Assembly: GCF_029395495.1 (NCBI RefSeq)
Contig: NZ_CP113918.1
Coordinates: 1,922,001-1,986,000 of the forward strand
Origin: Bifidobacterium sp. ESL0769
GTDB taxonomy: Bacteria; Actinomycetota; Actinomycetes; Actinomycetales; Bifidobacteriaceae
Direction: 5' to 3'
Length of the DNA stretch: 64,000 nt
The notes under the pieces are model-generated. The model was not told where the DNA came from. It searched no databases and saw only the letters and a list, made by a program, of their open reading frames with translations. Made by a program: the position numbers and the translations under genes. Below, one piece after another: positions 1 through 9,800 of this stretch (positions are counted from its first letter, which is position 1; every line of letters begins with the position of its first letter).

Positions 1-439
1 ATAATGTGGTTTTGCCGGCCCCAGTGCCACCAGTGATGAGAATCGTCGCACGCTTGCTCACCAAACCGCAAAGTAAAGGGAACCAGGAGGGCGGAAACAT
101 GCCTCCCGCGCCAAGCCCGCTCAGCCTTGGAACCGTACGGCTTGGGAAACGTATGGAGATGCTTGCACCGGTGGGAACAATCGGGGCGATGACCGCATGA
201 ATGCGGATGCCTTCGACGCTTGAGGCGTCGGCAATCGGGCAGGCGTCGTCGAGTCGTTTGCCGAGCTGAGCACAGAGTTGGGTGGCGTATTCACGCACAA
301 CCTGCGGCGAACGGAACGGCACCGAGGGGTGGTATTCGCGCATTCTGCCACCCCGATCGACCCATACCCGGCCCTCACAGGTCACAGCGATATCGGTCAA
401 TGCCGGTTCATGTGCCAGTTCCTCAAGGGGGCCGAACAT
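1..439 (-). CDS. tadA: TadA/CpaF-family pilus assembly ATPase (N-terminal part, cut by window edge)
   Basis: This is the N-terminal 146 residues of a type II/IV secretion ATPase that would power Tad/Flp pilus assembly at the inner face of the membrane. It begins MFGPLEELAHEPALTDIAV and shows the family's N-terminal region (VCEGRVWVDRGG-like strand, then a GIRIHAVIAPIVPTGASISI segment). It reaches the Walker A motif GGTGAGKTTL exactly at the left edge of the window. The start ATG (437-439) overlaps the TGA stop of the upstream CpaE-like gene as TGATG, so the two are translationally coupled. The catalytic half, with the Walker B and His boxes, lies outside the window. The family assignment is firm from the P-loop and context; whether the pilus locus is complete cannot be seen. 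Confidence 0.85.
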   Translation of the reverse strand, partial: MFGPLEELAHEPALTDIAVTCEGRVWVDRGGRMREYHPSVPFRSPQVVREYATQLCAQLGKRLDDACPIADASSVEGIRIHAVIAPIVPTGASISIRFPSRTVPRLSGLGAGGMFPPSWFPLLCGLVSKRATILITGGTGAGKTTL

Positions 440-1959
440 CAATGTCGTTCACCTCCTTCTACCGCGTCACTGATGGCATGGGCCAGCTCATCCATTACCG
501 CTCGGTCGGCTTTCGCGAGCTTGAGCCCCAGGCCTTCCAACGCATCGCTGGCTCTCGCACTGTTGGGGCACATCGGCCCCAGAACACGGTGGCCCAGATA
601 CTCGCTGGCCTCATTGACACTTACGACTCCGCGCCGCCGCGATGTTCCTCTCGGTTCGATGCCGACAATCGCCGCAAGTTGCGAGGTTTCATGATTTTCC
701 GAATCAGAATATTCAGTCTCGCTGCCTTGTTCAAAACCATCGCTGCCGGATAGCGAGGACAGCTGGATCGACGATTCAGGGGAATCTCCGATATTGTGCG
801 AAAGACCGGCGTTTCGCCGGCCCGCTGAGCCGATACGGCCTGACGCGAGAGCATTGAGCAGGGCTTTGGCGCGGGCCAGACCGAGCACCGAAAGCTCGGA
901 GACGATGACGACCGGCGCTGCACGAAGATCGGGGACCATGTCGATGACCTGACCACGAGCGCCATCAACCAACACCATGTCCACACTCGCACTACGTTCC
1001 AAGGCCGCCATCACGGCCTTGACCTCCCACCATTCCGGGACTTCGCTGTTCCATGAGTCAAAGGCGAGGACGGGCATGCCTTCCCAATGCGGGAGCCGCT
1101 TGCACAAGACGTCACCGTCGATCTTGCCCAAGGGTGCGTTCAATGTGCCAAATCGCAGACCTTTATCGTTCTCGAGACCAAGCAGGATGTCAAGTCCACC
1201 GCCGCCGAAATCGGCATCCACCAATGCCGTTCGCCTACCTTGATCCGCGAACTGCAATGCGGTAAGTGAACAGAGCGCGCTCAGCCCCACTCCCCCGCTG
1301 GCCGAAAGGAAAATTGCCGTATGCTTGGCGAATGTTTGCGCGGTCATGCCCTTAATGCTTGGCGACTCCTCAAACTGCGCTAGACCGGTATTTCTCTTGT
1401 GTTTCTCCGAGATTTCGTAAGCCTCTCGCGCCACGTGCACTTGGGGCATCGGCGGATCGGTAAACATCAATGCGGCCATCGCGGTGGTCTGAGGTCGACG
1501 AACCATGAGTTCCTGCGTCATGGCAGGACGCGGCATCGGGGCGTTGAAAGCCGAAGGCGACATTGGGTCGTCCGACTGCATACTGTCGGAAGCCCGCAAC
1601 GAATCACGGCCTTGCAATTGCACCGCCGGCGCGTTCAGAGGCAGGTCAGGCGCATTTAAAGCTTGGGGCGAACGCGGCAATTCGAGGACAGGCGACGGGC
1701 TTGGCGGCCGGTGCGGCTGTGGTTTCACGCACGTCGGCAACCGCATCGGCAGCCTCGCCGGCGGCGGAATCGTAGAAACTACTGAAATTCCGGAAGGCGG
1801 CTTCTGCGACCGCGACTTCCTGATTGGCCTGCCTTTCGCCTCGGCAGGAAGCAGTATTCTTTTGTGTCTGGCGAACGAAGTATTCGCGTGGCCTGGTCTT
1901 GAAATCGTAAGCACATTTTCCATATACCCATTCAATCCACTTGTAGGGCAGGAACGCAA
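439..1959 (-). CDS. CpaE/TadZ-like (MinD-type) pilus localisation protein
   Basis: This protein of up to 506 aa has a proline-rich, low-complexity N-terminal half (about residues 1-215) and a MinD/ParA-like C-terminal half. The latter starts near FLSASGGVGLSALCSLTALQ and contains TALVDADFGGGGLDILLGLE and VDMVLVDGARGQVIDMVPD. In the Tad family such proteins localise the secretion ATPase. The P-loop is degenerate: SGGVGLSA replaces KGGxGK(S/T), so classical ATP hydrolysis is doubtful. A Ser/Glu-rich insert (SSIQLSSLSGSDGFEQGSE) lies near residue 405. The start is uncertain: the longest frame opens with TTG and has no Shine-Dalgarno; the ATG for MENVLTIS or the ATG of MRLPT (preceded by GCGAGG) are alternatives. 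The gene overlaps and probably co-translates with the downstream TadA-like ATPase. Confidence 0.7.
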   Translation of the reverse strand: MRSCPTSGLNGYMENVLTISRPGHANTSFARHKRILLPAEAKGRPIRKSRSQKPPSGISVVSTIPPPARLPMRLPTCVKPQPHRPPSPSPVLELPRSPQALNAPDLPLNAPAVQLQGRDSLRASDSMQSDDPMSPSAFNAPMPRPAMTQELMVRRPQTTAMAALMFTDPPMPQVHVAREAYEISEKHKRNTGLAQFEESPSIKGMTAQTFAKHTAIFLSASGGVGLSALCSLTALQFADQGRRTALVDADFGGGGLDILLGLENDKGLRFGTLNAPLGKIDGDVLCKRLPHWEGMPVLAFDSWNSEVPEWWEVKAVMAALERSASVDMVLVDGARGQVIDMVPDLRAAPVVIVSELSVLGLARAKALLNALASGRIGSAGRRNAGLSHNIGDSPESSIQLSSLSGSDGFEQGSETEYSDSENHETSQLAAIVGIEPRGTSRRRGVVSVNEASEYLGHRVLGPMCPNSARASDALEGLGLKLAKADRAVMDELAHAISDAVEGGERH

Positions 1960-1992
1960 GCTGAAACGGGTACTGTGGTCGAATGATAGGGG

Positions 1993-2051
1993 TTATCCAC
2001 ATTTGAGGCGTGTCGCAGGGTGACTCGTCGAGCCATGCACATTCATCCACA
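1993..2051. promoter_or_regulatory. Two DnaA-box-like 9-mers upstream of the pilus genes
   Basis: TTATCCACA at 1993-2001 is a perfect match to the DnaA-box consensus, and TCATCCACA at 2043-2051 differs at one position. Both lie just upstream of the pilus operon, next to an AT-rich stretch (2050-2160) where its promoter would be. The rest of 1960-2160 shows no gene. Two boxes are too few for a replication origin, and function is not shown. Confidence 0.25.
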
Positions 2052-2158
2052 AAAAGCGTCTCAAATCAACATAAATTATCAAGAATAACCGCAACGCAAT
2101 AATAAACCATCAAAAGGAATAAAAATTACCTAAAAAAATGAGTACTACTGAATAAAGA

Positions 2159-2198
2159 AACTGGTCTGCAACCCAAACTTGTAGGTTGCAGACCAGTT
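2159..2198 (-). terminator. Intrinsic terminator of pnp
   Basis: A perfect 15-bp inverted repeat (arms AACTGGTCTGCAACC and GGTTGCAGACCAGTT, 10-nt loop) lies 50 bp past the pnp stop. Read on the minus strand it runs into TTTCTTTATT. Confidence 0.85.
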
Positions 2199-2247
2199 AT
2201 CGATTATCTAGCGATTAGCCGATGGAAACGACCAATCACCTATTCAA

Positions 2248-4998
2248 TCAGTCATCGAACGGATCGAAGTCGCGGCGGACACGGCGACGCGGGCGCTCGC
2301 TGCGCTCTTCGCGGTCCTCGCGATATTCATCATAGTGATCGTCGGTCGCGTAGCGCGGGTTGCGGTCGTTGCGACGACCACCCCGATAGCCGCCACCACG
2401 GCGTCCCTCATGACGGTCGGAACGACGGTAATCGTCGCGGTCATCACGACGGCGACGCGGACGATCCTCAAAATCATCGTTGTCATCACGCTCGGCCCGA
2501 TCCTCACGATCATGGCCACGACGGTCGCCACGCTCGGAACGACGACGGTCGTCACGATCCTCACGGTCCTCACGACGGCGACGCGGCCGATCCTCAAACT
2601 CGACATCGTCGCGTTCTTCGCGATCTTCACGTCCACGGCTGGAACGGCGATCATCACGATCGTCACGGTCATCACGGCGACGACGGTCATCACGATCCTC
2701 GCGGTCACGTCCGTGGCCACGGTAGCCACGCCCACCACGATCGTCATGGTCGCGACGTCCGCCACGGCCACCGCCGCGCGGGCCGGATTCCTGATCTTCG
2801 AAGCCGGGGATGGCCAGCGAAATCTTGCCGCGGTCGTCGACGCCTTGGACGGTCACCTCGACGGTGTCGCCTTCCTTCAGCACGTCTTCGACGGCGTCGA
2901 TGCGCTCGCCATTGGTCAGGTTGCGGATCTGCGAGATGTGCAGCAAGCCGTCGGTGCCGGGGGTCAAATTGACGAACGCGCCGAAGCTCGTGGTCTTGAC
3001 GACCTTGCCGTTGAAGTTCTCGCCAACAGCAGGCACATGCGGATGCGCGATGGCGTCGATGGTGGCCTTGGCCTTTTCAGCGCCCTCGCCGCCTTCAGAA
3101 GCGATGTAGATGGTGCCATCGTCCTCAACGCTGACGTCAGCGCCGGTCTCTTCCTGGATCTGGTTGATCATCTTGCCCTTGGGTCCGATGATCTCGCCGA
3201 TCTTATCGACAGGAACAGAGGTGGTGATGATGCGCGGGGCATACGGGCTCATCTCGGCCGGGGCGTCGATGCACTCGTTGATCACCTCGAGAATCGTGGT
3301 GCGGGCTTCCTTCGCCTGCTGCAGCGCGGCAGCCAGAACGTCGGCGGGGATGCCGTCGAGCTTGGTGTCGAGCTGGAGCGCGGTGATGAATTCGGAAGTG
3401 CCAGCGACTTTGAAGTCCATGTCGCCGAACGCGTCTTCGGCGCCCAGGATATCGGTCAGGGTCTTGTAGATGTGCTTGCCGTCGACGTCACCGGAGATAA
3501 GGCCCATCGCGATACCCGCGACAGGAGCCTTAAGAGGCACGCCCGCGTCGAGCAGCGAAAGCGTGGAGGCGCAGACGGAACCCATAGAGGTGGAACCGTT
3601 GGAGCCGATGGCCTCGGAGACCTGACGGATGGCGTAAGGGAAGTCTTCTTTGCTCGGCAGGACCGGCACGAGCGCCTTTTCGGCGAGCGCACCGTGGCCG
3701 ACTTCGCGGCGCTTCGGGGAGCCCACGCGGCCGGTCTCACCGGTGGAATACGGCGGCATCTCATAGTTGTGCATGTAACGCTTGGTTTGCGGGCCAGAAA
3801 TGGAATCGAGCGTCTGCTCCATCTTCAACATGTTGAGGGTGGTGACGCCCAGGATCTGGGTCTCGCCGCGCTGGAAGAGTGCGGAACCGTGCACGCGCGG
3901 CACGATGCCGACCTCGGCGGAAAGCGTACGGATATCGCGCAGGCCGCGACCGTCGATACGGAAGTCCTCGGTCAAGACGCGACGACGCACGATCTGGCGC
4001 TGCAGTTCCTTGAAGGCGTTGCCGAGTTCCTTTTCCTTCTCGGCGTCATCCATATCGGTGAATTCGTCGGCGAGCTTGGCGCGGACGTCTTCCTTGATCT
4101 CGTGGATGCGCTCCTGGCGCGGCAACTTAGCAGCGATGGACAGGGCCTCATTAAGGTCGCTATGAGCAATCTCGTCGATGCGCTTGTAGAGCTCGTCCGT
4201 ATACTCCGGGAAGAGCTGGAATTCCTTGTCGTTGGCCTTGCCGGCCTTCTCCTTGAGCTCGTTCTGAGCCTCGCAGATGACCTTGATGAACGGCTTGGCA
4301 GCCTCGAGGCCGCCGGCGACGACTTCCTCGTCCGGCTTCTGCTGGCCCTCGTCGTAGATCAAGTTCCAGGCGTTCTTGCCGGCGCCGGCCTCGATCATGG
4401 CGATGGCGACGTCACCGTTTTCGATGACGCGGCCGGCCACGACGATCTCGAAGACCGCGCGGTCGCGCTCGCTCCAGCGCGGGAAGGCGACCCACTGGCC
4501 GTCGACCAACGCCAGACGCACACCGGAGACCGGACCTTCAAACGGCAGGCCGGAGATCATGGTGGACGCGGAGGCGGCGTTCAAAGCAATCATGTCGTAG
4601 GCATCGTCCGGGTTGCAGGCGAGCACGGTCTCGACGACCTGAACCTCGTTGCGCAGCGTATGCGGGAAGAGCGGACGCAGCGGACGATCGATGATGCGGC
4701 AGGCGAGGATGGCGTCGTTCGAGGGACGGCCTTCGCGGCGGAAGAACGAGCCCGGGATCTTGCCCGCGGCGTACATCTTCTCTTCCACATCGACGGTGAG
4801 CGGGAAGAAATCGTAATTTTCCTTCGGGCTTGAGCCGGCGGTGGTGGTCGAAAGGACCATCGAATCGTCATCGAGGTAGGCGGCTACAGCGCCGTCCGCC
4901 TGCTGCGCGAGACGACCCGTCTCGAATCGCAACGTACGTTTACCAAATGAACCATTGTCAATAACGGCCTCTACGGCCTTGATTTCGGGACCCTCCAA
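2248..4998 (-). CDS. pnp: Polynucleotide phosphorylase with a long Arg/Asp/Gly-rich C-terminal tail
   Basis: PNPase is the phosphate-dependent 3'-5' exoribonuclease; in actinobacteria it is also called guanosine pentaphosphate synthetase. The order is RNase PH domain 1 (about 10-240), an all-helical segment, RNase PH domain 2 (about 330-570), a KH domain near 590-645 ([20 protein letters not shown]) and an S1 domain near 655-725 ([18 protein letters not shown]). From about residue 733 to 916 there is a tail almost wholly of R, D, E, G and S in RDDRDDR-like runs with RGG patches; family members usually end soon after S1. The start is TTG at 4998, fixed by AAGGAGG five bases upstream and by [16 protein letters not shown] matching the family N-terminus. 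It follows rpsO on the same strand, the usual order, but with its own 300-bp leader. Confidence 0.97.
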   Translation of the reverse strand: MEGPEIKAVEAVIDNGSFGKRTLRFETGRLAQQADGAVAAYLDDDSMVLSTTTAGSSPKENYDFFPLTVDVEEKMYAAGKIPGSFFRREGRPSNDAILACRIIDRPLRPLFPHTLRNEVQVVETVLACNPDDAYDMIALNAASASTMISGLPFEGPVSGVRLALVDGQWVAFPRWSERDRAVFEIVVAGRVIENGDVAIAMIEAGAGKNAWNLIYDEGQQKPDEEVVAGGLEAAKPFIKVICEAQNELKEKAGKANDKEFQLFPEYTDELYKRIDEIAHSDLNEALSIAAKLPRQERIHEIKEDVRAKLADEFTDMDDAEKEKELGNAFKELQRQIVRRRVLTEDFRIDGRGLRDIRTLSAEVGIVPRVHGSALFQRGETQILGVTTLNMLKMEQTLDSISGPQTKRYMHNYEMPPYSTGETGRVGSPKRREVGHGALAEKALVPVLPSKEDFPYAIRQVSEAIGSNGSTSMGSVCASTLSLLDAGVPLKAPVAGIAMGLISGDVDGKHIYKTLTDILGAEDAFGDMDFKVAGTSEFITALQLDTKLDGIPADVLAAALQQAKEARTTILEVINECIDAPAEMSPYAPRIITTSVPVDKIGEIIGPKGKMINQIQEETGADVSVEDDGTIYIASEGGEGAEKAKATIDAIAHPHVPAVGENFNGKVVKTTSFGAFVNLTPGTDGLLHISQIRNLTNGERIDAVEDVLKEGDTVEVTVQGVDDRGKISLAIPGFEDQESGPRGGGRGGRRDHDDRGGRGYRGHGRDREDRDDRRRRDDRDDRDDRRSSRGREDREERDDVEFEDRPRRRREDREDRDDRRRSERGDRRGHDREDRAERDDNDDFEDRPRRRRDDRDDYRRSDRHEGRRGGGYRGGRRNDRNPRYATDDHYDEYREDREERSERPRRRVRRDFDPFDD

Positions 4999-5277
4999 GG
5001 GTTCCTCCTTTGTTTAATTCCTAATTTCCAACATACTGCAAAATGCTTTGTCAACGTCCGACCTCTGTTATTTTGCAAGGCTTACCTGGCCTCACCAACG
5101 CTGGTGGACGGCACGTTGACTTTCACTTCTCAGTCTGAAGCAGCATTGGCGGCGAACTCGCCGGAACACATATCCAGATATTTCAATTATCGACCCTCAC
5201 CTTAGGGCCGTCGGTTTTTCTTCACACGCGAACATTTACAGACGGATCTACCGTCTATGCCCAATCAAACCTCTGAA
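4999..5277. other. rpsO-pnp intergenic region / pnp leader
   Basis: No gene is visible. The region carries the pnp ribosome binding site (AAGGAGG, 5004-5010) and presumably the pnp promoter and an mRNA leader. PNPase autoregulates through its leader in enteric bacteria; whether this happens here cannot be told. I see no clear promoter hexamers. Confidence 0.4.
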
Positions 5278-5304
5278 AAAGCCCGAGCACAAAGCCCGGG
5301 CATA
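5278..5304 (-). terminator. Intrinsic terminator of rpsO
   Basis: On the minus strand a GC-rich hairpin (arms GCCCGG and TCGGGC) is followed directly by TTTTTC. It starts a few bases past the rpsO stop. Confidence 0.8.
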
Positions 5305-5310
5305 AAACAG

Positions 5311-5580
5311 CTATCGACGAAGACCAAGACGCTCGACCAAGGAGCGGTAACGGTTGATGTCGACCTTCTTCAAATAGTTGAGAAGACGACGACGATCGCC
5401 GACCATCAGCAGCAGGCCGCGACGAGAGTGGTTATCGTGCTGGTGGGTCTTCAGGTGCTCGGTCAGATCGGAGATACGCTTGCTCAGCAGCGCAACCTGA
5501 ACCTCGGGGGAACCCGTGTCGCCTTCGTGCGTCGCATACTTGGTTACGATCTCGTGCTTTTCTTCAGCCGTAAGTGCCAC
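5311..5580 (-). CDS. rpsO: 30S ribosomal protein S15
   Basis: This 89-aa protein, starting [20 protein letters not shown] (V read as fMet) and ending LVERLGLRR, is a full-length S15, which binds 16S rRNA early in assembly of the small subunit. The family landmarks [12 protein letters not shown] and [25 protein letters not shown] are present. The reading frame is open for 25 more codons upstream, but the start is GTG at 5580 because AAGGAGG lies six bases before it and the family length is 89 residues. It is followed by its own terminator and then by pnp. Confidence 0.97.
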   Translation of the reverse strand: MALTAEEKHEIVTKYATHEGDTGSPEVQVALLSKRISDLTEHLKTHQHDNHSRRGLLLMVGDRRRLLNYLKKVDINRYRSLVERLGLRR

Positions 5581-5721
5581 GGCATCCTCCTTATAGTTGC
5601 TGCGCGGTGCCGCCGGCGTTATGCCGAAGCGCTCTCTATCCGCGGGCGAATACACGCCAAGTTTTAAGTATAGAAAGAGGTACGGATGAATGAAATCTCA
5701 TCCGTTGTAGGGTACAACTTT

Positions 5722-5832
5722 CAGTGAGAAAAGCACCAAAAACACCCTCAAAAAGTGCTTTTCTCACTGAAAATGCCACTTACTGAGGAGAAAAGCACCA
5801 TTTTGAGCACATTTTGGTGCTTTTCCCACTGG
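5722..5832. repeat. Paired palindromic GAGAAAAGCACC element, copy 1 (two hairpins)
   Basis: Two adjacent hairpins are built from the same unit. The first (5722-5769) has arms CAGTGAGAAAAGCAC and GTGCTTTTCTCACTG. The second (about 5782-5832) has arms around GAGAAAAGCACC and GGTGCTTTTCCC. Similar elements lie at 55496-55606 and 59266-59314. The A-run on one side and T-run on the other would make each hairpin a bidirectional terminator. This copy ends 45 bp past the stop of the membrane protein gene at 5878-6567. Confidence 0.75.
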
Positions 5833-5877
5833 AATCAGTACACGCACCAAACAGCGGCATGGGCAACGAACGCCACA

Positions 5878-6567
5878 TCACACCGCGGTGATCAGACCGC
5901 TGAAGAGAACGATTAAGATGGCGATGCCTTCAATGACGAAGTACATAAGGAACGAGGCCCAGCTGCGCGTCAAGACGTTCAACGGAGAGTCCTTCTTGAT
6001 GCCGATCAAGAGGCCTACGAAGAGGATCACATAAACGCCGGCCGCAATCAGCGCCGCAATGATGCCCAAGTTTGCCGCGTTCGGCAGCGCCGACGAGGAA
6101 CCATACATGACGTAGGTGGAAAACCAGAACTTGAATTTCAGGAGCGAAACACCGGCAATCAGCTGCTCGAAAGCCAGCAAAAGCAGGAAAAGGTTGCGCC
6201 AGAGCCACGCGTGTTCCTCCACGAAGGAAAGCGCGAACGTGGCCAGCGCGAACACGGTGACCGCCCACGAAACCAGCGCCACACCTTGCGGGGCAAACGG
6301 GCTCAAGAGCTTGATGATCTGCTTGGTGTGCTGCACGGCGAGCACGCGCCCGAGCCAATACGGCACAATGATGGCGGCCAGCAGGATGACCACATACACC
6401 ACCCAACGCACCGGCCGGAATTGCTTGCGCTGAATGTCGGCCAAGGAAAGATCGGTCTGCGGAATGGAGGCTTCGGGATGCTTGGAAACGCTGACTTTCT
6501 CGACTTTGCCTTCCACGATTTCAACGGCTTCATTGCGCTGTTCCGGCTTTTCCGTTTCGTCGTTCAT
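5878..6567 (-). CDS. Membrane protein with about five transmembrane helices, function unknown
   Basis: This is a 229-aa protein starting MNDETEKPEQRNEAVEI. About 55 polar, charged residues (presumably cytoplasmic) come before five hydrophobic segments: VVYVVILLAAIIVPYWLG, VALVSWAVTVFALATFAL, LFLLLLAFEQLIAGVSLL, LGIIAALIAAGVYVILFVGL, and a C-terminal FLMYFVIEGIAILIVLFSGL. I do not recognise the family and see no catalytic motif. The ATG at 6567 is preceded by GTGAGG; an ATG at 6597 and a GTG at 6609 are upstream alternatives. It stands alone between the BspA-type gene and rpsO, with the paired hairpin element as probable terminator. Confidence 0.75.
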   Translation of the reverse strand: MNDETEKPEQRNEAVEIVEGKVEKVSVSKHPEASIPQTDLSLADIQRKQFRPVRWVVYVVILLAAIIVPYWLGRVLAVQHTKQIIKLLSPFAPQGVALVSWAVTVFALATFALSFVEEHAWLWRNLFLLLLAFEQLIAGVSLLKFKFWFSTYVMYGSSSALPNAANLGIIAALIAAGVYVILFVGLLIGIKKDSPLNVLTRSWASFLMYFVIEGIAILIVLFSGLITAV

Positions 6568-6667
6568 CAACCACGCCTCACTGGTTTTAGAAGGCATGCA
6601 CAGACACACCTTCGTTTTGCCAAAGTAGATATGTGAATACTTTACCGCTGGGCTGAGAGATGAAGGA

Positions 6668-6706
6668 AGACGAGCTGGATCGAAAACAAAAACGAATCCG
6701 GCTCGT
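6668..6706 (-). terminator. Probable terminator of BspA-type gene 1
   Basis: An inverted repeat with a 12-bp stem (GACGAGC plus GGAT arms, one G-U pair) lies about 120 bp past the stop at 6825. The tail on the minus strand is only TTCCTTC, so its efficiency is uncertain. Confidence 0.45.
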
Positions 6707-6824
6707 CAGGCTTTGCGACATTAATGACGGCTTCGGCTGTCAGCAACCAAAGCACGAATGAGGCACAAACTCATTACACCTATCCCATAGGTATCTCATG
6801 GATGCTGCAAGGCAACGTCGAGAA

Positions 6825-9800
6825 TCAGTCGATTTCCTCGCCACGATGCTGGGCGACCTGGAAACGGTCATGATACCGTGCGTACGTCAGCATCAACGCG
6901 ACCACCACCAACAGGATAATCCACCACGGGAAATCAGCGTGAACCTGCGTACCGGACATACTTTGGGCCGTGCTCTCACACCTGCCCTGGCCACCGGCCA
7001 CCGGGAACACGTTGTAGCCGAGATTTCCGGCCAGATAAGCAACAGGCTCCATCTTGCCTGTACGGGTGTTGCACTTCCAGATACGCTTCTTGGGCGATGC
7101 CCCAGCGACAGGGGCCTGACCATCATGTCCCTGAGCAGCAGGCTGCGAGCCAACGACAGCGGGGGCTCCAGCACGGGCATGCGGCGTCGGAGCCATGGCC
7201 TGTGCCGTCGAGACCGCCGGAGCAGCAGTCACCGGTGAAGGCGTCGGTGTCAGGCGAGCAGGGCCGGCAGTCGCAAGCTTGGGCTGGTCAGGCGATGCCG
7301 GTGTTACCGGAATAAGAGCCCATTGAGCAGCCAACGAAATCTCTGCACGATGGGAGTCCATTTTCACTTTTTGACCGGGATTGTAGACCTGCTTATCCTT
7401 TGAATCCTGCCAACCAGTGAACTGGTATTTACCGCTGTCGTCTTTCATGCCCAGCTTATAATCATTCGGAACGGTAAGTTCGGTCTTTGCCTCATCAAGC
7501 GGCCCGCGACTGACCTTTGCCACTTTCTTGCTGGAGCCAATGCCCTTGTTCTTGCCTTGGAAAGTCAGACTATACGTATATTGCCATTTGGCGGTCATGA
7601 GTATATTTTCATGCCCGTGGAAGGTATAGACGGTTTCGCCAGGCTGATAGACATGACTATCGCCAGGCTGCGTCCAACCGACGAAGCGATAGACAGAGCC
7701 CGTCTCTTCAGCGGTGTACTTGTAATTTGACGGAATGACGAATGCTGCGCCACCAGTCGACGTCCTCTGCGTCATGGTCCCGAAGCCCTGGGTAATGTTG
7801 ACCGTCTTTCCGGGCGTGAACGACAGCGAGTAATCGACCTTGGGAACCCACTGCGCGTAGAGCAGCACGTTGGAATCCGCATCACTCGTGGAAGAGCCCA
7901 CCGATACCAAGTCGCCGGAATTGTACAGACGGGTCTTCCCGTCCTTATCCTGAGTCCAGCCGATAAACGTCCAATCGTTGCGCATAGGCGTGATTGGTGT
8001 GATCGCCACATTGGTGTAATCATTCAGGTCAGAATCCCCGGAATCCGAAGCAGTGGGCAGCGAGCAGACCTGGCCGGGAGCCAACGTCACGCCTTCGCAA
8101 TTTGCCGCAAGCGTGGAGTCGCCACCAGCTTGGTAATCGTATGTGAGTGTATGGTGACGGTACCGGGACCATTGCGCATACAACGTGACGCGGGTACGAG
8201 AGGCCCCGGCATCAAAGCCGACCCAGGAATTACTCCCCTCAGGTGCGTAATTGACCGAGCCAGTACCATCGGGCTTCTCATTCCAGCCCATGAATTTATA
8301 GCCATTCCGCTCGAACTTGGCGTCGTTGGGCACTTTGACAGAGGAATTGTCGCTGTCACTGGGCTGCTTGATATCACCTGTGGAAGTTGAACCGGTAATC
8401 TCACCAGCAGGTGCGTTGGCGTCGAACGACAACGTGTACTGGTGAACTTTCTTCCAGTGCGCATACAACGTGGCCGAAGGATGATCCTTACCGACGGTGA
8501 AGGCGAGCTGGCTACCAGAAACCACAGGCGTATCACCGCCCGTGTCACCCCTGACGGTGCTCCAGCCAGTGAACTCCCACTCGTAATCGGCGGGGTCGCT
8601 GCTCACGCGCGTGGGTTTGGTACCAACGAACGTAAATGTATGCGAATTATCGGCATCCTTCACTTCCTGCTGGCCAGGCATACCTGAAACCGTGGTATCT
8701 ATATCAGTTGCATTGGCTTCAAACGACAGCTTGTAGGCGGTCTTCCCCGTGCGCTTCCACTGCGCATACAGAGTTACCTGCGGCTTGCCTTGGGACAAAT
8801 ACACCACGTAGGGGCCGACGCCGGATCCTACCGCCACTCCGCTATCCATCGCAGGGAAGTTGGGGCCACTGCCATCAGGCCTGGTATTCCAACCGGTCAG
8901 AGTATAGACGTAATCATCACTGGTCACGGAATACACATTCTTGGGAACCGTCAACCACACAAACGGCACGGAATCAGAGGAACCACCGACGATGATATTG
9001 CTGGGAATATTCAACGTGGCATGGGCGCCGAGACCTAGGTTGCCGGGCTCAAGCGTCACCTGATACTTATCGATATCCCTCCACTGGCCGCGCAGGATGT
9101 TGCTGCTGCCGGGGGTAAGCGTCACTGAATCACCCTGCTGGTGAACGGTGTTGACCGGCTTGCCGTGGCTGTCCTTTTCGCCGTCAAGTTTCCAGCCGGC
9201 AAAGGTCTTATGATCCTTGTTCGGCCGCGAAGCCGGAACTTTGGCCTGCAAGCTGTTGATATGCTTGACCTCAGTTCCACCGTCGATCTTGCCATCGGCA
9301 CGCACACCATAGATGGTCCGCGGAGGCATCGTGGTATCGTCGGGTTGGGCATTGGCCGCATCGCTGGGATTGAGACCCGCGAAATGAACCGTGGCCTTCG
9401 ACTCCCAGACGTAGGTTCCGGGATGCGAGTCGTTACTACGCGCCACCAAAGCCGACGTCGATGAAGCGCCGTCGTGCCGCCCGCAGCTGTTCCACTCCTC
9501 ACCCTTGGCGCTGTGGGTTACGCCGGAAACGGTGCAAGTCAGCGAGGCATGCACGTCATCGGTAATCTCGCCCCATTCGCCGGAATAAACCTCAGACCAA
9601 TTGGTTCCATCAATAACGCCTTGATAGGGATCACCAGCGGTCTTTTGAACGGTTCCGTTCCAACCAAACATGGCCGTCGAAAGCTTCGTGTCCGGCCCGA
9701 TGGTCAGACGTTGCAAGGTGTACGGGAATTGCGGGGACATGTCCTGTAGGCTTTGCTCGGTCCACCCCGACAGGTCCAGAGAAAGCAGCCCGCTCCAACA

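Noticed and set aside
1960..2160. Replication origin
   Set aside because: Only two DnaA-like boxes and no dnaA, dnaN or gyrase genes nearby.
2260..2790. CRISPR-like repetition in the 3' part of pnp
   Set aside because: The repetition encodes the RD-rich tail, with no regular spacers or leader and no cas genes.
2335..4833. Open frame of 832 codons antisense to pnp
   Set aside because: This is a shadow frame; the minus strand encodes an unmistakable PNPase.
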